From DAOUGC01 sp034429695 (GTDB lineage: Bacteria > Chloroflexota > Anaerolineae > Anaerolineales > Anaerolineaceae), in NCBI GenBank assembly GCA_034429695.1, contig DAOUGC010000181.1:1-52534 (forward strand): 52,534 bases of DNA. The letters are read 5' to 3'. Position 1 is the first letter of the stretch, and every line of letters starts with the position of its first letter. A model generated the notes under the pieces. That model searched no databases. It was not told where the DNA came from and saw only the letters and a list, made by a program, of their open reading frames with translations. Shown in pieces: positions 16,034 through 24,204 of this stretch. A program made the position numbers and the translations under genes.

Positions 16034-17983
16034 ATGACCGCCATAGATGAAATCAAAGCCAGGGTGGACATTGTAGAACTGATATCTGAAACGGTGAAAT
16101 TGCGCCGTTCGGGCAAGAGCTTTTCGGGCTTTTGTCCATTTCACGCCAACACGCGCACCCCGGCGTTTGTGGTCTTTCCTGATTCCGGCACATGGCGCTG
16201 CTTTGGTCAATGCAACGAAGGCGGCGATATCTTCCGCTTTGTAATGAAAAAAGAGGGGTGGGATTTCCCAACGGCGCTGCAGTATCTGGCGCAGCGCGCC
16301 GGTGTGACCTTGGAAGCGCCATCCCCCCAGCGTCAGGCGGACGAAGACGCGCACGACCGTCTGCGTGCGCTGCTGGAGGAAGCGGTCATTTTTTATCGGC
16401 ACAACCTTACCAATACCACCCCCGGCAAGCAGGCATTGCAATATCTTGTCTCCCGCGGTTTGACGGCTGAAACCGTGGAGAGTTTTGGGCTGGGTTATGC
16501 GCCGGACGGCTGGGAGAGCGCCTGCCAGTATTTCACTGCCAAAGGGTTCAGCCAGCACGAATTGCTTGAGGCCGGCCTGGTGACCCAGCGGCAGGAGGAG
16601 CAATCCACTGGCAGGGGCGGGGTGTATGACCGTTTCCGCCACCGGGTGATGTTCCCCATTCGCGATATGCAGGGACGCATGGCCGGTTTTGGCGCACGCA
16701 TCCTCAGACCCGATGACGTACCCAAGTTTCTCAACTCACCGCAGACCCCGCTGTTTGACAAGGGCCGTCTGCTGTACGGGCTGGACCGTGCGCGCAAACC
16801 GATCCGTGCGCGCGAGCAGGTGGTGATTGTCGAGGGGTATCTGGATGTGATTGTGTTGCACCAGTGTGGGTATACCAACACCGTTTCGCCCATGGGTACG
16901 GCGCTTACCGAAGATCAGTTGCGGCTGATCAAACGCTTTACCCACCGGGTGGTGCTGGCGCTGGACGCTGATGCTGCCGGGCACAAAGCCACCCTGCGCG
17001 GTTTGGAGATCGCACGCCAGGCAATGGATCATGAACAGCAGATCGGGTTTGACGCGCGCGGTCTGCTGCGAAATGAACGCCGCTTGCAGGCGGATCTGCG
17101 CGTGACCACCATCCCCGAGGGGATGGACCCCGATGAAGTGGCGCTGCGCAATCCCCAGGAATGGCAGACCATTCTGGATGCCGCCCAACCCATTGTGATC
17201 CACGTCATGCAGACCCTGGCGATTGGTCGTGACCTGGAAGACCCCAAGGTGAAAAGCGAACTTGCAGCGCAGGTGCTGCCCTTGATCGAAGATGTCACCA
17301 ATCCGGTGGAGCGGGAAGCCTACCGCCAGCGTCTGGCACGCTTTTTAAAGCTGGATGAACGTGCATTAATTGGCGCGCAGGTACAGCCAGCGCGCCAACC
17401 CAGGCACAGGCGCGCCGAGGGGCAGCCGGCTGTGTCCGGCCAGGCTGCCGGTGCTGCCGCCCAGCCCGTCAAGAGTGGTGGAGACCTGGCTGCTCGTACG
17501 CGGGAACTGGAAAGTCACATTCTGCGCCTGTTGCTGCGCCAGCCGGATGCACTGTACCTGTTGGACCGGGTGTTGCAGTCTTTCAGCCTGACCCGTTTTG
17601 GCATGCCCGATTTTGACCACACCGATCATCAGTTAATCTTCAAACAAATCCAGCTCGGGTTGGAGCAGGACGGCGTCGATCCGGGTCATCACATCGTGGA
17701 AAACATGCCGGATTCGCTGATGGGATATGCCGATGAGTTGCGCAGTCCGTTTGAGCGTGGTGAACCAGAAACGGATGAATTAAATGAAGACCTGGTGCGT
17801 AGTGTGGTGCGCCTGCGTCACTTAAGAGTCATGGATGGAATGAGCCAGTTGCGCTTTTTACAGGAGGAGATGCAGCAACAGGGAGAAACCCATATTGAAA
17901 GTTATCGTGAAGCCGTGCTTCAGTACACACAAACCCTCTCCCGCCTGAATCAGGTCCTCAACCAGCCGCTTCAGGTGGATTAA
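16034..17983 (+). CDS. dnaG: DNA primase
   Basis: Synthesises RNA primers at the replication fork. 649 residues. The N-terminal zinc ribbon has C34-x2-H37 and C56-x3-C60 (CFGQC, the slightly longer spacing also seen in other primases) followed by GGDIFRF. The TOPRIM core shows VVIVEGYLDVIVLHQCG with the catalytic Glu near residue 270 and LALDADAAG near 320. The C-terminal ~150 residues form the helical helicase-interaction region. The frame stays open upstream, but ATG 16034 gives the family start MTAIDEIKARVDIVELI. No good ribosome site is visible. It is followed 26 bases later by rpoD; rpsU, which often heads this operon, is absent. Confidence 0.93.
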   Translation: MTAIDEIKARVDIVELISETVKLRRSGKSFSGFCPFHANTRTPAFVVFPDSGTWRCFGQCNEGGDIFRFVMKKEGWDFPTALQYLAQRAGVTLEAPSPQRQADEDAHDRLRALLEEAVIFYRHNLTNTTPGKQALQYLVSRGLTAETVESFGLGYAPDGWESACQYFTAKGFSQHELLEAGLVTQRQEEQSTGRGGVYDRFRHRVMFPIRDMQGRMAGFGARILRPDDVPKFLNSPQTPLFDKGRLLYGLDRARKPIRAREQVVIVEGYLDVIVLHQCGYTNTVSPMGTALTEDQLRLIKRFTHRVVLALDADAAGHKATLRGLEIARQAMDHEQQIGFDARGLLRNERRLQADLRVTTIPEGMDPDEVALRNPQEWQTILDAAQPIVIHVMQTLAIGRDLEDPKVKSELAAQVLPLIEDVTNPVEREAYRQRLARFLKLDERALIGAQVQPARQPRHRRAEGQPAVSGQAAGAAAQPVKSGGDLAARTRELESHILRLLLRQPDALYLLDRVLQSFSLTRFGMPDFDHTDHQLIFKQIQLGLEQDGVDPGHHIVENMPDSLMGYADELRSPFERGEPETDELNEDLVRSVVRLRHLRVMDGMSQLRFLQEEMQQQGETHIESYREAVLQYTQTLSRLNQVLNQPLQVD

Positions 17984-17993
17984 ATCATAATTA

Positions 17994-18002
17994 TGGTATA
18001 GT
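17994..18002 (+). promoter_or_regulatory. Extended -10 promoter directly before rpoD
   Basis: TGG-TATAGT (TG at 17994-17995, TATAGT at 17997-18002) is an extended -10 element. The usual start distance of about 7 bases places the transcript start at or next to the rpoD ATG (18010), which has no ribosome site. No strong -35 is present. Confidence 0.45.
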
Positions 18003-18009
18003 TAACCCC

Positions 18010-19653
18010 ATGGTCCGAAAGAAGAAAGATAGCGCCACCGTTACGACAAACGCCGCCGTCAAGAAAAAGCCCGCCGAGAATCCAACCAGGCGCGGCCGTG
18101 CTGGACGCAACCAAAAGCAGGACTCCAAGTCATCGGGTGACGGGGAGTTTTCCGCGCTGGATGAGGATGCGATCGAGAAAGATGAGCCGGATGAGCAGGT
18201 GCTGGCTCAGGCAGGGGATGAGTGGCAGGAGATCGCCGCTGAAGACCCGTTGCACATCCTTGAAGATCCCAGCCTGGCGGTTGAACTGTCTGAAGACCCG
18301 GTGCGGTTGTACCTGAAAGAGATCGGGCAGATCAATCTGCTGGATGCCGACAGCGAGTTCCGCCTGTCAGCGCGCATTGAGGCGGAGCGCATGCTGGATA
18401 ACCTGGCAAAACAGGCCAGCCTGGCGCCCACTGAGCCGGGATATAACACCGAGCTTTATTGCCTGCTCTTTGATGAAATGGTGCGTGCATGGGGGCAGTT
18501 ACAGCAGGATCTTCAACGCCACAATGGCAGCGAGGTCCCCGATATTTCCCTGTCGGTTTCAGAAGCGCAGTTATTGCGCCGACAGTGGCAGGCGGATACA
18601 CCATCCTACCTGCGCGGTTATCTGGATAATGGTAGCTGGGGCAAAGACCCCGCGTGGGATAAACTGGTACGCCAGATGTTTAACATCTTCCTGGTGTTTT
18701 ACATTTTGCCTGCGCAGACTGCCACCGCGGTTTTGAAGCTGCTCTCCAAAAAGGATGTCATGCCAAAAGCAGATTTCTTCAAGAAGAATCTGCCGGATGA
18801 CGAGTTCCTGAAAGATGAAGTTGACGATATTCGCTGGAGGTCTGAAGAGGCCAACCAGACTTTGATCCGCGCCAACCTGCGTCTGGTGGTTTCGATTGCC
18901 AAGCGCTATCTGGGACGCGGCATTTCCTTCCTCGATCTGATCCAGGAGGGCAACCTGGGCTTGTTGCGTGCGGTCACCAAGTTTGACCCCACCCGCGGCT
19001 TTAAGTTCAGCACTTATGCCACATGGTGGATCCGCCAGTCGATCTCACGCTATATCGCAGAACAGGCGCGCACCATTCGTATTCCGGTGCACCTGTTCGA
19101 AGCCATCACCCGTCTGTTGCGCATGCAGCGTCAACTGGTGCAGCAACTGGGGCGTGAGCCAACCCAGGAAGAACTGGCGTTGGAATCAGGTTTGTTAAGC
19201 GAAGAAGATGTGCGGGAAATTCAGCGTTGCCGCAAAGAGAGCCTTCCGATCGATCCTGAAATGCAACGTCGTTGGATCTGGGCCACCGCCAAGGTGCAGC
19301 GCATCTTACAGTCATCCGAGGAGCCGGTTTCGCTTGAGCGTCCTGTGGGGGATGAGGAAAGCAGCCAGTTGGGGGATTTTATTGAGGATGATGAAGCACT
19401 GGAGCCAATGGATGCTGCTGCGCGTGAGATGCTGCGGGAGCAGGTACAAAATGCTCTGGCCGCGTTATCCGAAAGGGAACGGCAGGTGCTGGAGTTGCGT
19501 TTCGGGTTGATTGACGGCAAGGATCACACCCTTGAGGAAGTGAGCCGTTATTTCAATGTAACCCGCGAGCGAATCCGTCAAATTGAAGCCAAGGCGTTGC
19601 GTAAATTGCGGCATCCCACCCGCAGCAGGCACTTGCGCGAATACTTGACCTGA
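18010..19653 (+). CDS. rpoD: Primary RNA polymerase sigma factor (sigma-70/SigA)
   Basis: The housekeeping sigma factor, 547 residues. Lys-rich and acidic N-terminus; region 1.2 at about 96-135 (DPVRLYLKEIGQINLL); a non-conserved stretch of about 145 residues; then region 2 from about 281 (ANLRLVVSIAKRYLGRG, DLIQEGNLGLLRAV, FKFSTYATWWIRQSISR), region 3, and region 4 with ALSERERQVLELRFGL and the helix-turn-helix TLEEVSRYFNVTRERIRQIE. The intact -10 and -35 recognition helices match the TTGACT/TATAAT promoters seen across this window. There is no ribosome site before the ATG; a leaderless transcript is possible. It lies 26 bases after dnaG. Confidence 0.95.
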   Translation: MVRKKKDSATVTTNAAVKKKPAENPTRRGRAGRNQKQDSKSSGDGEFSALDEDAIEKDEPDEQVLAQAGDEWQEIAAEDPLHILEDPSLAVELSEDPVRLYLKEIGQINLLDADSEFRLSARIEAERMLDNLAKQASLAPTEPGYNTELYCLLFDEMVRAWGQLQQDLQRHNGSEVPDISLSVSEAQLLRRQWQADTPSYLRGYLDNGSWGKDPAWDKLVRQMFNIFLVFYILPAQTATAVLKLLSKKDVMPKADFFKKNLPDDEFLKDEVDDIRWRSEEANQTLIRANLRLVVSIAKRYLGRGISFLDLIQEGNLGLLRAVTKFDPTRGFKFSTYATWWIRQSISRYIAEQARTIRIPVHLFEAITRLLRMQRQLVQQLGREPTQEELALESGLLSEEDVREIQRCRKESLPIDPEMQRRWIWATAKVQRILQSSEEPVSLERPVGDEESSQLGDFIEDDEALEPMDAAAREMLREQVQNALAALSERERQVLELRFGLIDGKDHTLEEVSRYFNVTRERIRQIEAKALRKLRHPTRSRHLREYLT

Positions 19654-19696
19654 TCCCTCCACTGTTCGGCTCTTCCATTTTTCAGGAGGAAGGAAT

Positions 19697-21916
19697 TTGA
19701 TCCGCGTCTTGCTGGTTCAATCTCAAGAGCCGGCTGCCCGGTCATTATCCCGCTATTTTGAACAGCGGGGTGATATTGTGGCAACCGTTCTTGATGTTGG
19801 CAAGGCGGCTGCCATGATCACGCAGTTCAAGCCGGACCTGGCCCTGGTGGATATGCACTTCCAGGCTGATGAATGGCAAACCTTCCTGCGCCTGACCCGC
19901 GTTGATTTTCCTGACCTCAAAATCATCATCACCCACCGCCATCCCGACGTGCAGCGTGAAATCCGCGCGCGGCAGTTGGGGATAAACGCCTTCGTACGCT
20001 ACCCGATTTCTTACTACTACATGGAAAAAGCGCTGGGTGAGGTGGGCATATCCAGTGTTTCTGGTGAAACCCGTCCATCCCGACGCCAGCGTCAGACGGG
20101 GGCGGCGCGTTCCATGCCGCTTCACATGAGGATTACCCTGCCGTATCTCATCCTGTCCGTCCTGTTTGCCGGGGTCACGGCTTTCTTAATCTCACGTTTG
20201 TTGATGGACGCTGCCCGGGAGCGGTTTGACCGCCTGTTGCTGGAAACGCGCATCCAGGCGGCGGATTGGATGGTATCGGAGGAGGAAAATCTGCTCCAGG
20301 TTTTACGGGTGATGACCAATACCGAGGGTGTTGCAGAAGCCACCCGCGCGAAAGAGAGTGACAGCCTGCGTCTGTTGTTGCTGCCGCTGGCGGTTAATCA
20401 TTCCGCACAGATTGTGGAAGTGCTTGATTTGGATGGGGTGAGCCTGTTCACTGCACGCAAGGCAGACCAGGGCGGCCCGGCTGATTACAGTTTTACACGC
20501 GGGAGCAGCACGCTGAGGGAGGAAGGTTTTGTTCAATCAGTGCTGACCGGCGCACAGGATGAACTGGGCGATAAATTTGTTGGGTACGCCTCCACTTCTT
20601 ACGGGGACTACCTTTTTTTGGCGGGACCCATTTACGACGAGCAGGGGATCAGGGTGGGGGCGCTGCTGGTTGGAAGCTCAGTGGATGGGATTATCACCGG
20701 CATGGAAGAAAGCATTGGCGCTTCTGTAACCATTTACGACTTGCAGGGCCAGCCGGCTGCTTCGCGGCTATTTGAAGCCCAGCAGGAATTCCCTCTGGCG
20801 ACCGGTCAGGTGCAGTCCATCCTGTCCGGGCAGGATGGTTTTACGCATTTGCGCCAGTTGAACATTCAACAGAAGGATTATTCCGAAGTCCTCGGCCCAT
20901 GGGAAGTGCGCGGGGGTAAGGATATCGGAATTTTGGGTGTGGCGGTGGAGCAGAATTACCTGGTGGGGGCAAGCCAGCTTATGCACGTGGAAGTATTTGT
21001 GGTGCTGGCGGTCTTGATCTTGTTGATCATTGCATCGGGCTTTTATCTATCTGATACCATCACTGCGCCGTTAAAGCTGTTGCGCGCGGCATCGGGTCAA
21101 CTGGAAAAGGGCAATCTTGAAGTCAAGGTAAATGTTGACGGCGCCGATGAGATGACCGCTCTGGCAAGTTCTTTCAACCGCATGGTCAGTGGTTTACAGG
21201 AAAACAGCCTGTGCCGCGATTTGCTTGGGCGTACCCCCACCGATCAGGAACGGGAAATCTTGAAAAACCGGTTAAGGGATGGCACGTTGACCCTGCAGGG
21301 CCACAGCCAGTTGGCAACCGTAATGACCATTGCACTGCCCGAATTCAACCGGCTTGCTGAGCAGATGGAACCCGAGCTGGTCTTTGAATTTCTCGGACAA
21401 TATCACAGCATGATCGAAGCGGTGATCGCCCGACATAACGGTGTGATTCTAAATGCTGATGCGGGGAATATGGTGGTTGTATTTGGGGTGCTTCCCGTGA
21501 TACAATCTTTGCAACAAAGCGGTTATAATTGCTATCTCGCCGGTTTGGAAATTCTAACCGCGCTGGATGACATGAATAATCAGCGGCGTGCGCACGGAGA
21601 ACTACCCCTGACGGCCATTCTGGGGGGCAGCGCAGGAAACGTTGTGGCCGGTGCAGTGGGTTCAGGTGAGCAAATGCGATTTTCCATTATTGGTGAAGCA
21701 GTGCGATTATCACGTAATGTTGCGTCAGTGGGCGCAAGTCTGGTTACCGGTGGAGGACTGATCGTTACCGAATTTCTGCATGAGATCATGCAGGACAACG
21801 GGGATGAATTTGAAGCAACTCCGGTCCACTTACCTGAAACAGGCGTCAGAACACGCCTGGGCAGGCTCTATCACATCACCGGGCGGAAAGTGGCACAGGA
21901 AGCGAGGAGGGAATGA
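19697..21916 (+). CDS. Membrane sensor with N-terminal REC-like, extracytoplasmic, HAMP and class III cyclase-like domains
   Basis: A 739-residue protein starting with TTG, supported by AGGAGGAAGG just upstream. Order: a receiver-like domain (about 1-120; phospho-acceptor-position D52 in LVDMHF), membrane helix (about 144-168), extracytoplasmic sensor-like region (about 170-430), second helix (about 431-452), HAMP (about 453-505), then an adenylate/guanylate cyclase-like fold (about 525-735). Both ends look non-catalytic: the REC acidic pair is replaced (VQSQE after strand 1) and the conserved Lys is Arg; the cyclase lacks both metal-binding Asp residues (TIALPEF, AGNMVVVFG). It may therefore sense and signal by contacts rather than by catalysis. 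It overlaps the next gene by ATGA, 43 bases after rpoD. Confidence 0.8.
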   Translation: MIRVLLVQSQEPAARSLSRYFEQRGDIVATVLDVGKAAAMITQFKPDLALVDMHFQADEWQTFLRLTRVDFPDLKIIITHRHPDVQREIRARQLGINAFVRYPISYYYMEKALGEVGISSVSGETRPSRRQRQTGAARSMPLHMRITLPYLILSVLFAGVTAFLISRLLMDAARERFDRLLLETRIQAADWMVSEEENLLQVLRVMTNTEGVAEATRAKESDSLRLLLLPLAVNHSAQIVEVLDLDGVSLFTARKADQGGPADYSFTRGSSTLREEGFVQSVLTGAQDELGDKFVGYASTSYGDYLFLAGPIYDEQGIRVGALLVGSSVDGIITGMEESIGASVTIYDLQGQPAASRLFEAQQEFPLATGQVQSILSGQDGFTHLRQLNIQQKDYSEVLGPWEVRGGKDIGILGVAVEQNYLVGASQLMHVEVFVVLAVLILLIIASGFYLSDTITAPLKLLRAASGQLEKGNLEVKVNVDGADEMTALASSFNRMVSGLQENSLCRDLLGRTPTDQEREILKNRLRDGTLTLQGHSQLATVMTIALPEFNRLAEQMEPELVFEFLGQYHSMIEAVIARHNGVILNADAGNMVVVFGVLPVIQSLQQSGYNCYLAGLEILTALDDMNNQRRAHGELPLTAILGGSAGNVVAGAVGSGEQMRFSIIGEAVRLSRNVASVGASLVTGGGLIVTEFLHEIMQDNGDEFEATPVHLPETGVRTRLGRLYHITGRKVAQEARRE

Positions 21917-22623
21917 TCGACCCGGAGGAAAAGCCATCAATTTTTAAGCGGCATATTTTCCGCTTTCTCCTGCTTGTTGTAGCTTTCGTGGCGGCCATCG
22001 GGGTTTTTCTGTTTCGTTCTGACCTGGGTGTTGGGCGGGCGGATTATAAGATTCCGGTCAGTGTGCACGCACGCAACCAGGCGGATTATCAGCCTTTCAT
22101 TGCACCCACTCCATTTGCGCCGGTTCAATCTAACATCATCCAGGAAGTGCTACAGGATGAACTGGGTCCCTCTGAAGGCCAGGAAGTGTACGAGTTACTC
22201 CTGGAGGATATGGACCAGCCCGTTTCGCTGGCTGCCGGGGTGATTGAGACGCTGGCATCCACGCCGGAAGAAGAACCGTCATTGCTCCTTGAAGAAGATC
22301 CGTTTGAAACTCCTCTTCCAGAACCCACGTCCGACTCAGAGGATACGGCTGATAAAGATAAGGAAGATAAAGAAGACAAGGACGATAAAGACAAGGATAA
22401 GGAAGACAAAGACAAGGATAAGGAAGACAAGGACAAGGATAAGGATAAAGAAGACGAGGATGATGGTGCTACAGGTGGAGACACCCCCACCATCACCCAG
22501 CCGCAAAACCCTCCCTCCAATTCTGGCAACGAGGGCAACAGTCAGGGTGGAAATAATAACAACGGCAACAACGGTAATGATGATAAAGACAAGGACAAGG
22601 ACAAACCCCCGAAAGACAAATAA
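21913..22623 (+). CDS. Membrane-anchored protein with long Asp/Lys/Glu tract, unknown function
   Basis: I do not recognise a family. The 236-residue protein has a short basic N-terminus, one membrane segment (about residues 15-36: FRFLLLVVAFVAAIGVFLF), a folded-looking acidic region to about 145, a tract of 38 residues made only of Asp, Lys and Glu (147-184), a Gly/Asn-rich linker and a final DKDKDKDKPPKDK tail. The positive-inside rule puts the charged C-terminal part outside the cell. It overlaps the upstream sensor gene by ATGA, so the two are translated together and probably act together. A divalent-cation or cell-wall-binding tail is a guess. A terminator follows at 22641. Confidence 0.75.
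   Translation: MIDPEEKPSIFKRHIFRFLLLVVAFVAAIGVFLFRSDLGVGRADYKIPVSVHARNQADYQPFIAPTPFAPVQSNIIQEVLQDELGPSEGQEVYELLLEDMDQPVSLAAGVIETLASTPEEEPSLLLEEDPFETPLPEPTSDSEDTADKDKEDKEDKDDKDKDKEDKDKDKEDKDKDKDKEDEDDGATGGDTPTITQPQNPPSNSGNEGNSQGGNNNNGNNGNDDKDKDKDKPPKDK
22351..22464 (+). repeat. In-frame D/K/E-coding low-complexity tract
   Basis: 38 consecutive codons encode only Asp, Lys or Glu. A 21-bp unit coding KDKDKED (AAAGACAAGGATAAGGAAGAC) appears twice in tandem at 22399-22440 or close by, with degenerate copies either side. Unit length is a multiple of three, so slippage would change length without breaking the frame. Confidence 0.8.
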
Positions 22624-22640
22624 TGATTATGAATATAGAT

Positions 22641-22667
22641 GGCGCCAGATGGCGCCTTCTTTTTTTA
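22641..22667 (+). terminator. Rho-independent terminator before the nuo operon
   Basis: GGCGCC-AGAT-GGCGCC (22641-22656) forms a short GC stem with a 4-base loop, followed by TTCTTTTTTT. Confidence 0.75.
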
Positions 22668-22700
22668 CTCAATGTACATTTGACAAAGGGCTTGTGAAAT

Positions 22701-22729
22701 TTGCCACGGGTTTCAAGCTATGATATACT
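22701..22729 (+). promoter_or_regulatory. nuo operon promoter
   Basis: TTGCCA (22701-22706), a 17-bp spacer and TATACT (22724-22729) preceded by TG one base away (extended -10) lie about 40 bases before nuoA and just after the preceding terminator. Confidence 0.7.
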
Positions 22730-22768
22730 TAAAGTGTAAATAAGACAAACTCGGTAAGGATTGGCCTC

Positions 22769-23125
22769 ATGTTCGCCGACTATCTCCCCCTGTTAATCCT
22801 CCTCGCTCTGGCTGTCTTTGTTGGATTCTTTGTGGTGGTGCTTGGCGCGTTGTTTGGTCCCCGCCACCCAACGAAAAAGAAATCCACGCCATATGAATCG
22901 GGTATGAAACCGTACGGCGCAGGAACACGGCGCATGTCGGTGCGGTATTACCTGGTTGCCGTGCTGTTCATCCTGTTTGATATTGAAGTGATCTTTGTGC
23001 TGCCCTGGGCGGTGGTTTTTCGCGAACTGGGCGTGCCGGGTTTGGTCCTGATGGGCGTCTTCTTACTGGTGCTCGAACTGGCGTTTGTATACGCCTGGAA
23101 AAAAGGAGCCCTCGAATGGGAATAG
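22769..23125 (+). CDS. nuoA: NADH-quinone oxidoreductase subunit A
   Basis: A small membrane subunit of complex I, 118 residues with three transmembrane helices (residues about 5-30, 58-82 and 87-110). The conserved loop KKSTPYESGMKPYG and the FDIEVIFVLPWAV helix, with its buried acidic residues, are the family marks. It is the first gene of a 14-subunit operon and overlaps nuoB by 10 bases. Confidence 0.96.
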   Translation: MFADYLPLLILLALAVFVGFFVVVLGALFGPRHPTKKKSTPYESGMKPYGAGTRRMSVRYYLVAVLFILFDIEVIFVLPWAVVFRELGVPGLVLMGVFLLVLELAFVYAWKKGALEWE

Positions 23126-23598
23126 AGCAAAAAGCCGGAAACATGGGGATTGTGACCACATCCCTTGAAAAGATGGTCAACTGGGCGCGCACCAACTCGA
23201 TGTGGCCCATGTTGTTTGGTCTGGCCTGTTGTGCGATTGAAATGATGGCAGCGCAGGCTTCCAATTACGACATGAGCCGCTTTGGCATGGAACTGATGCG
23301 CGCCAGCCCCCGCCAGAGTGATCTGATGATTGTGGCAGGGCGGGTCAGCCGCAAAATGGCGCCGGTGCTGCGCCAACTATACGATCAAATGCCCGATCCC
23401 AAATGGGTGATTGCCATGGGCGATTGCGCATCGTGTGGTGGGGTGTTCAATAACTATGCCGTGGTTCAAGGGGTGGATGAAATTGTGCCGGTGGATGTTT
23501 ATGTGGCAGGCTGTCCGCCGCGTCCTGAAGGGCTTATCCACGGAATTTTGACCCTGCACGAAAAGGTCAATCACGAAAAATTGAGCGTCCGGGCTTAG
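23116..23598 (+). CDS. nuoB: NADH-quinone oxidoreductase subunit B
   Basis: Carries cluster N2, the last iron-sulfur cluster before quinone, on the cytoplasmic arm. 160 residues. The four ligands are visible: the adjacent Cys pair in LACCAIEMM, Cys in GDCASCGG and Cys in AGCPPRPEG. It begins inside the end of nuoA and is followed by a 67-base gap with a small hairpin before nuoC. Confidence 0.96.
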   Translation: MGIEQKAGNMGIVTTSLEKMVNWARTNSMWPMLFGLACCAIEMMAAQASNYDMSRFGMELMRASPRQSDLMIVAGRVSRKMAPVLRQLYDQMPDPKWVIAMGDCASCGGVFNNYAVVQGVDEIVPVDVYVAGCPPRPEGLIHGILTLHEKVNHEKLSVRA

Positions 23599-23617
23599 GC
23601 TCTGCCGCTTTTTCCAT

Positions 23618-23638
23618 AACCGGCGTGGGTGGCCGGTT
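23618..23638 (+). other. Hairpin in the nuoB-nuoC gap
   Basis: AACCGGC (23618-23624) pairs with GCCGGTT (23632-23638) around a 7-base loop. No U-run follows; an mRNA processing or stability role is possible but unproven. Confidence 0.4.
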
Positions 23639-23665
23639 CCACTATCTGTAGGGAATGGGGATTTT

Positions 23666-24190
23666 ATGGGCGATACCTCTCAACAGATTCTGCAAAAAGC
23701 CGCTGACGCGGTGATCACCAATTTTGAGGGCAGCCTGCTGTCCTTCAGGGGCGAAACAACCCTGTTGTTGCCGTCGCGCCACTGGGTTCCCGCCGCGCGC
23801 ATGTTACGCGATCAATACAATTTCGAGATTTTGTTGGATATTACTGCTGTGGATTATTTTCCGCAGCAGGAGCCGCGTTTTTTCCTCAATGCACAATTGA
23901 GATCCATGCAGCACCGCCTTAATCTGCGATTGCGAACAGGCATCAGCTTGCTGGAACCGGTAATCCCCACGCTGGAAGGGGTGTATCCCAACGCCAACTG
24001 GTATGAACGCGAAGTGTGGGACCTGTTTGGCATCCGCTTTGAGGGTCACTCGGACCCCCGCCGCATCATGATGCCGGAAGACTGGCAGGGACACCCACTG
24101 CGCAAGGATTATCCCCTGGGGTATGAAGAAGTGCAGTTCACTTTTAATGTGAAAGAAATTGACCTGCGTAAACCGTACGCCAAAGAATAG
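23666..24190 (+). CDS. nuoC: NADH-quinone oxidoreductase subunit C
   Basis: A 174-residue peripheral-arm subunit (30-kDa homologue) that packs against NuoD. The signature WYEREVWDLFGIRFEGHSDPRRIMMPEDWQGHPLRKDYPL is present in full from about residue 112. It is separate from nuoD, unlike the fused nuoCD of enterobacteria. A ribosome site TAGGGAATGGGG precedes it. Confidence 0.95.
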   Translation: MGDTSQQILQKAADAVITNFEGSLLSFRGETTLLLPSRHWVPAARMLRDQYNFEILLDITAVDYFPQQEPRFFLNAQLRSMQHRLNLRLRTGISLLEPVIPTLEGVYPNANWYEREVWDLFGIRFEGHSDPRRIMMPEDWQGHPLRKDYPLGYEEVQFTFNVKEIDLRKPYAKE

Positions 24191-24204
24191 GAAGCACAGC
24201 AGCC

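Noticed and set aside
16034..19653. Replication origin near dnaG-rpoD
   Set aside because: No dnaA gene, no DnaA-box cluster and no AT-rich unwinding region was seen; this operon is not normally at oriC.
22351..22464. Short repeats considered as a CRISPR or VNTR locus
   Set aside because: Units are contiguous, in frame and without unique spacers, so this is a coding low-complexity tract.
22125..22538. Leftward Ser/Leu-rich ORF opposite the D/K/E tract
   Set aside because: It is the complement of the GAC/AAG/GAT repeat; no start signal and no independent support.
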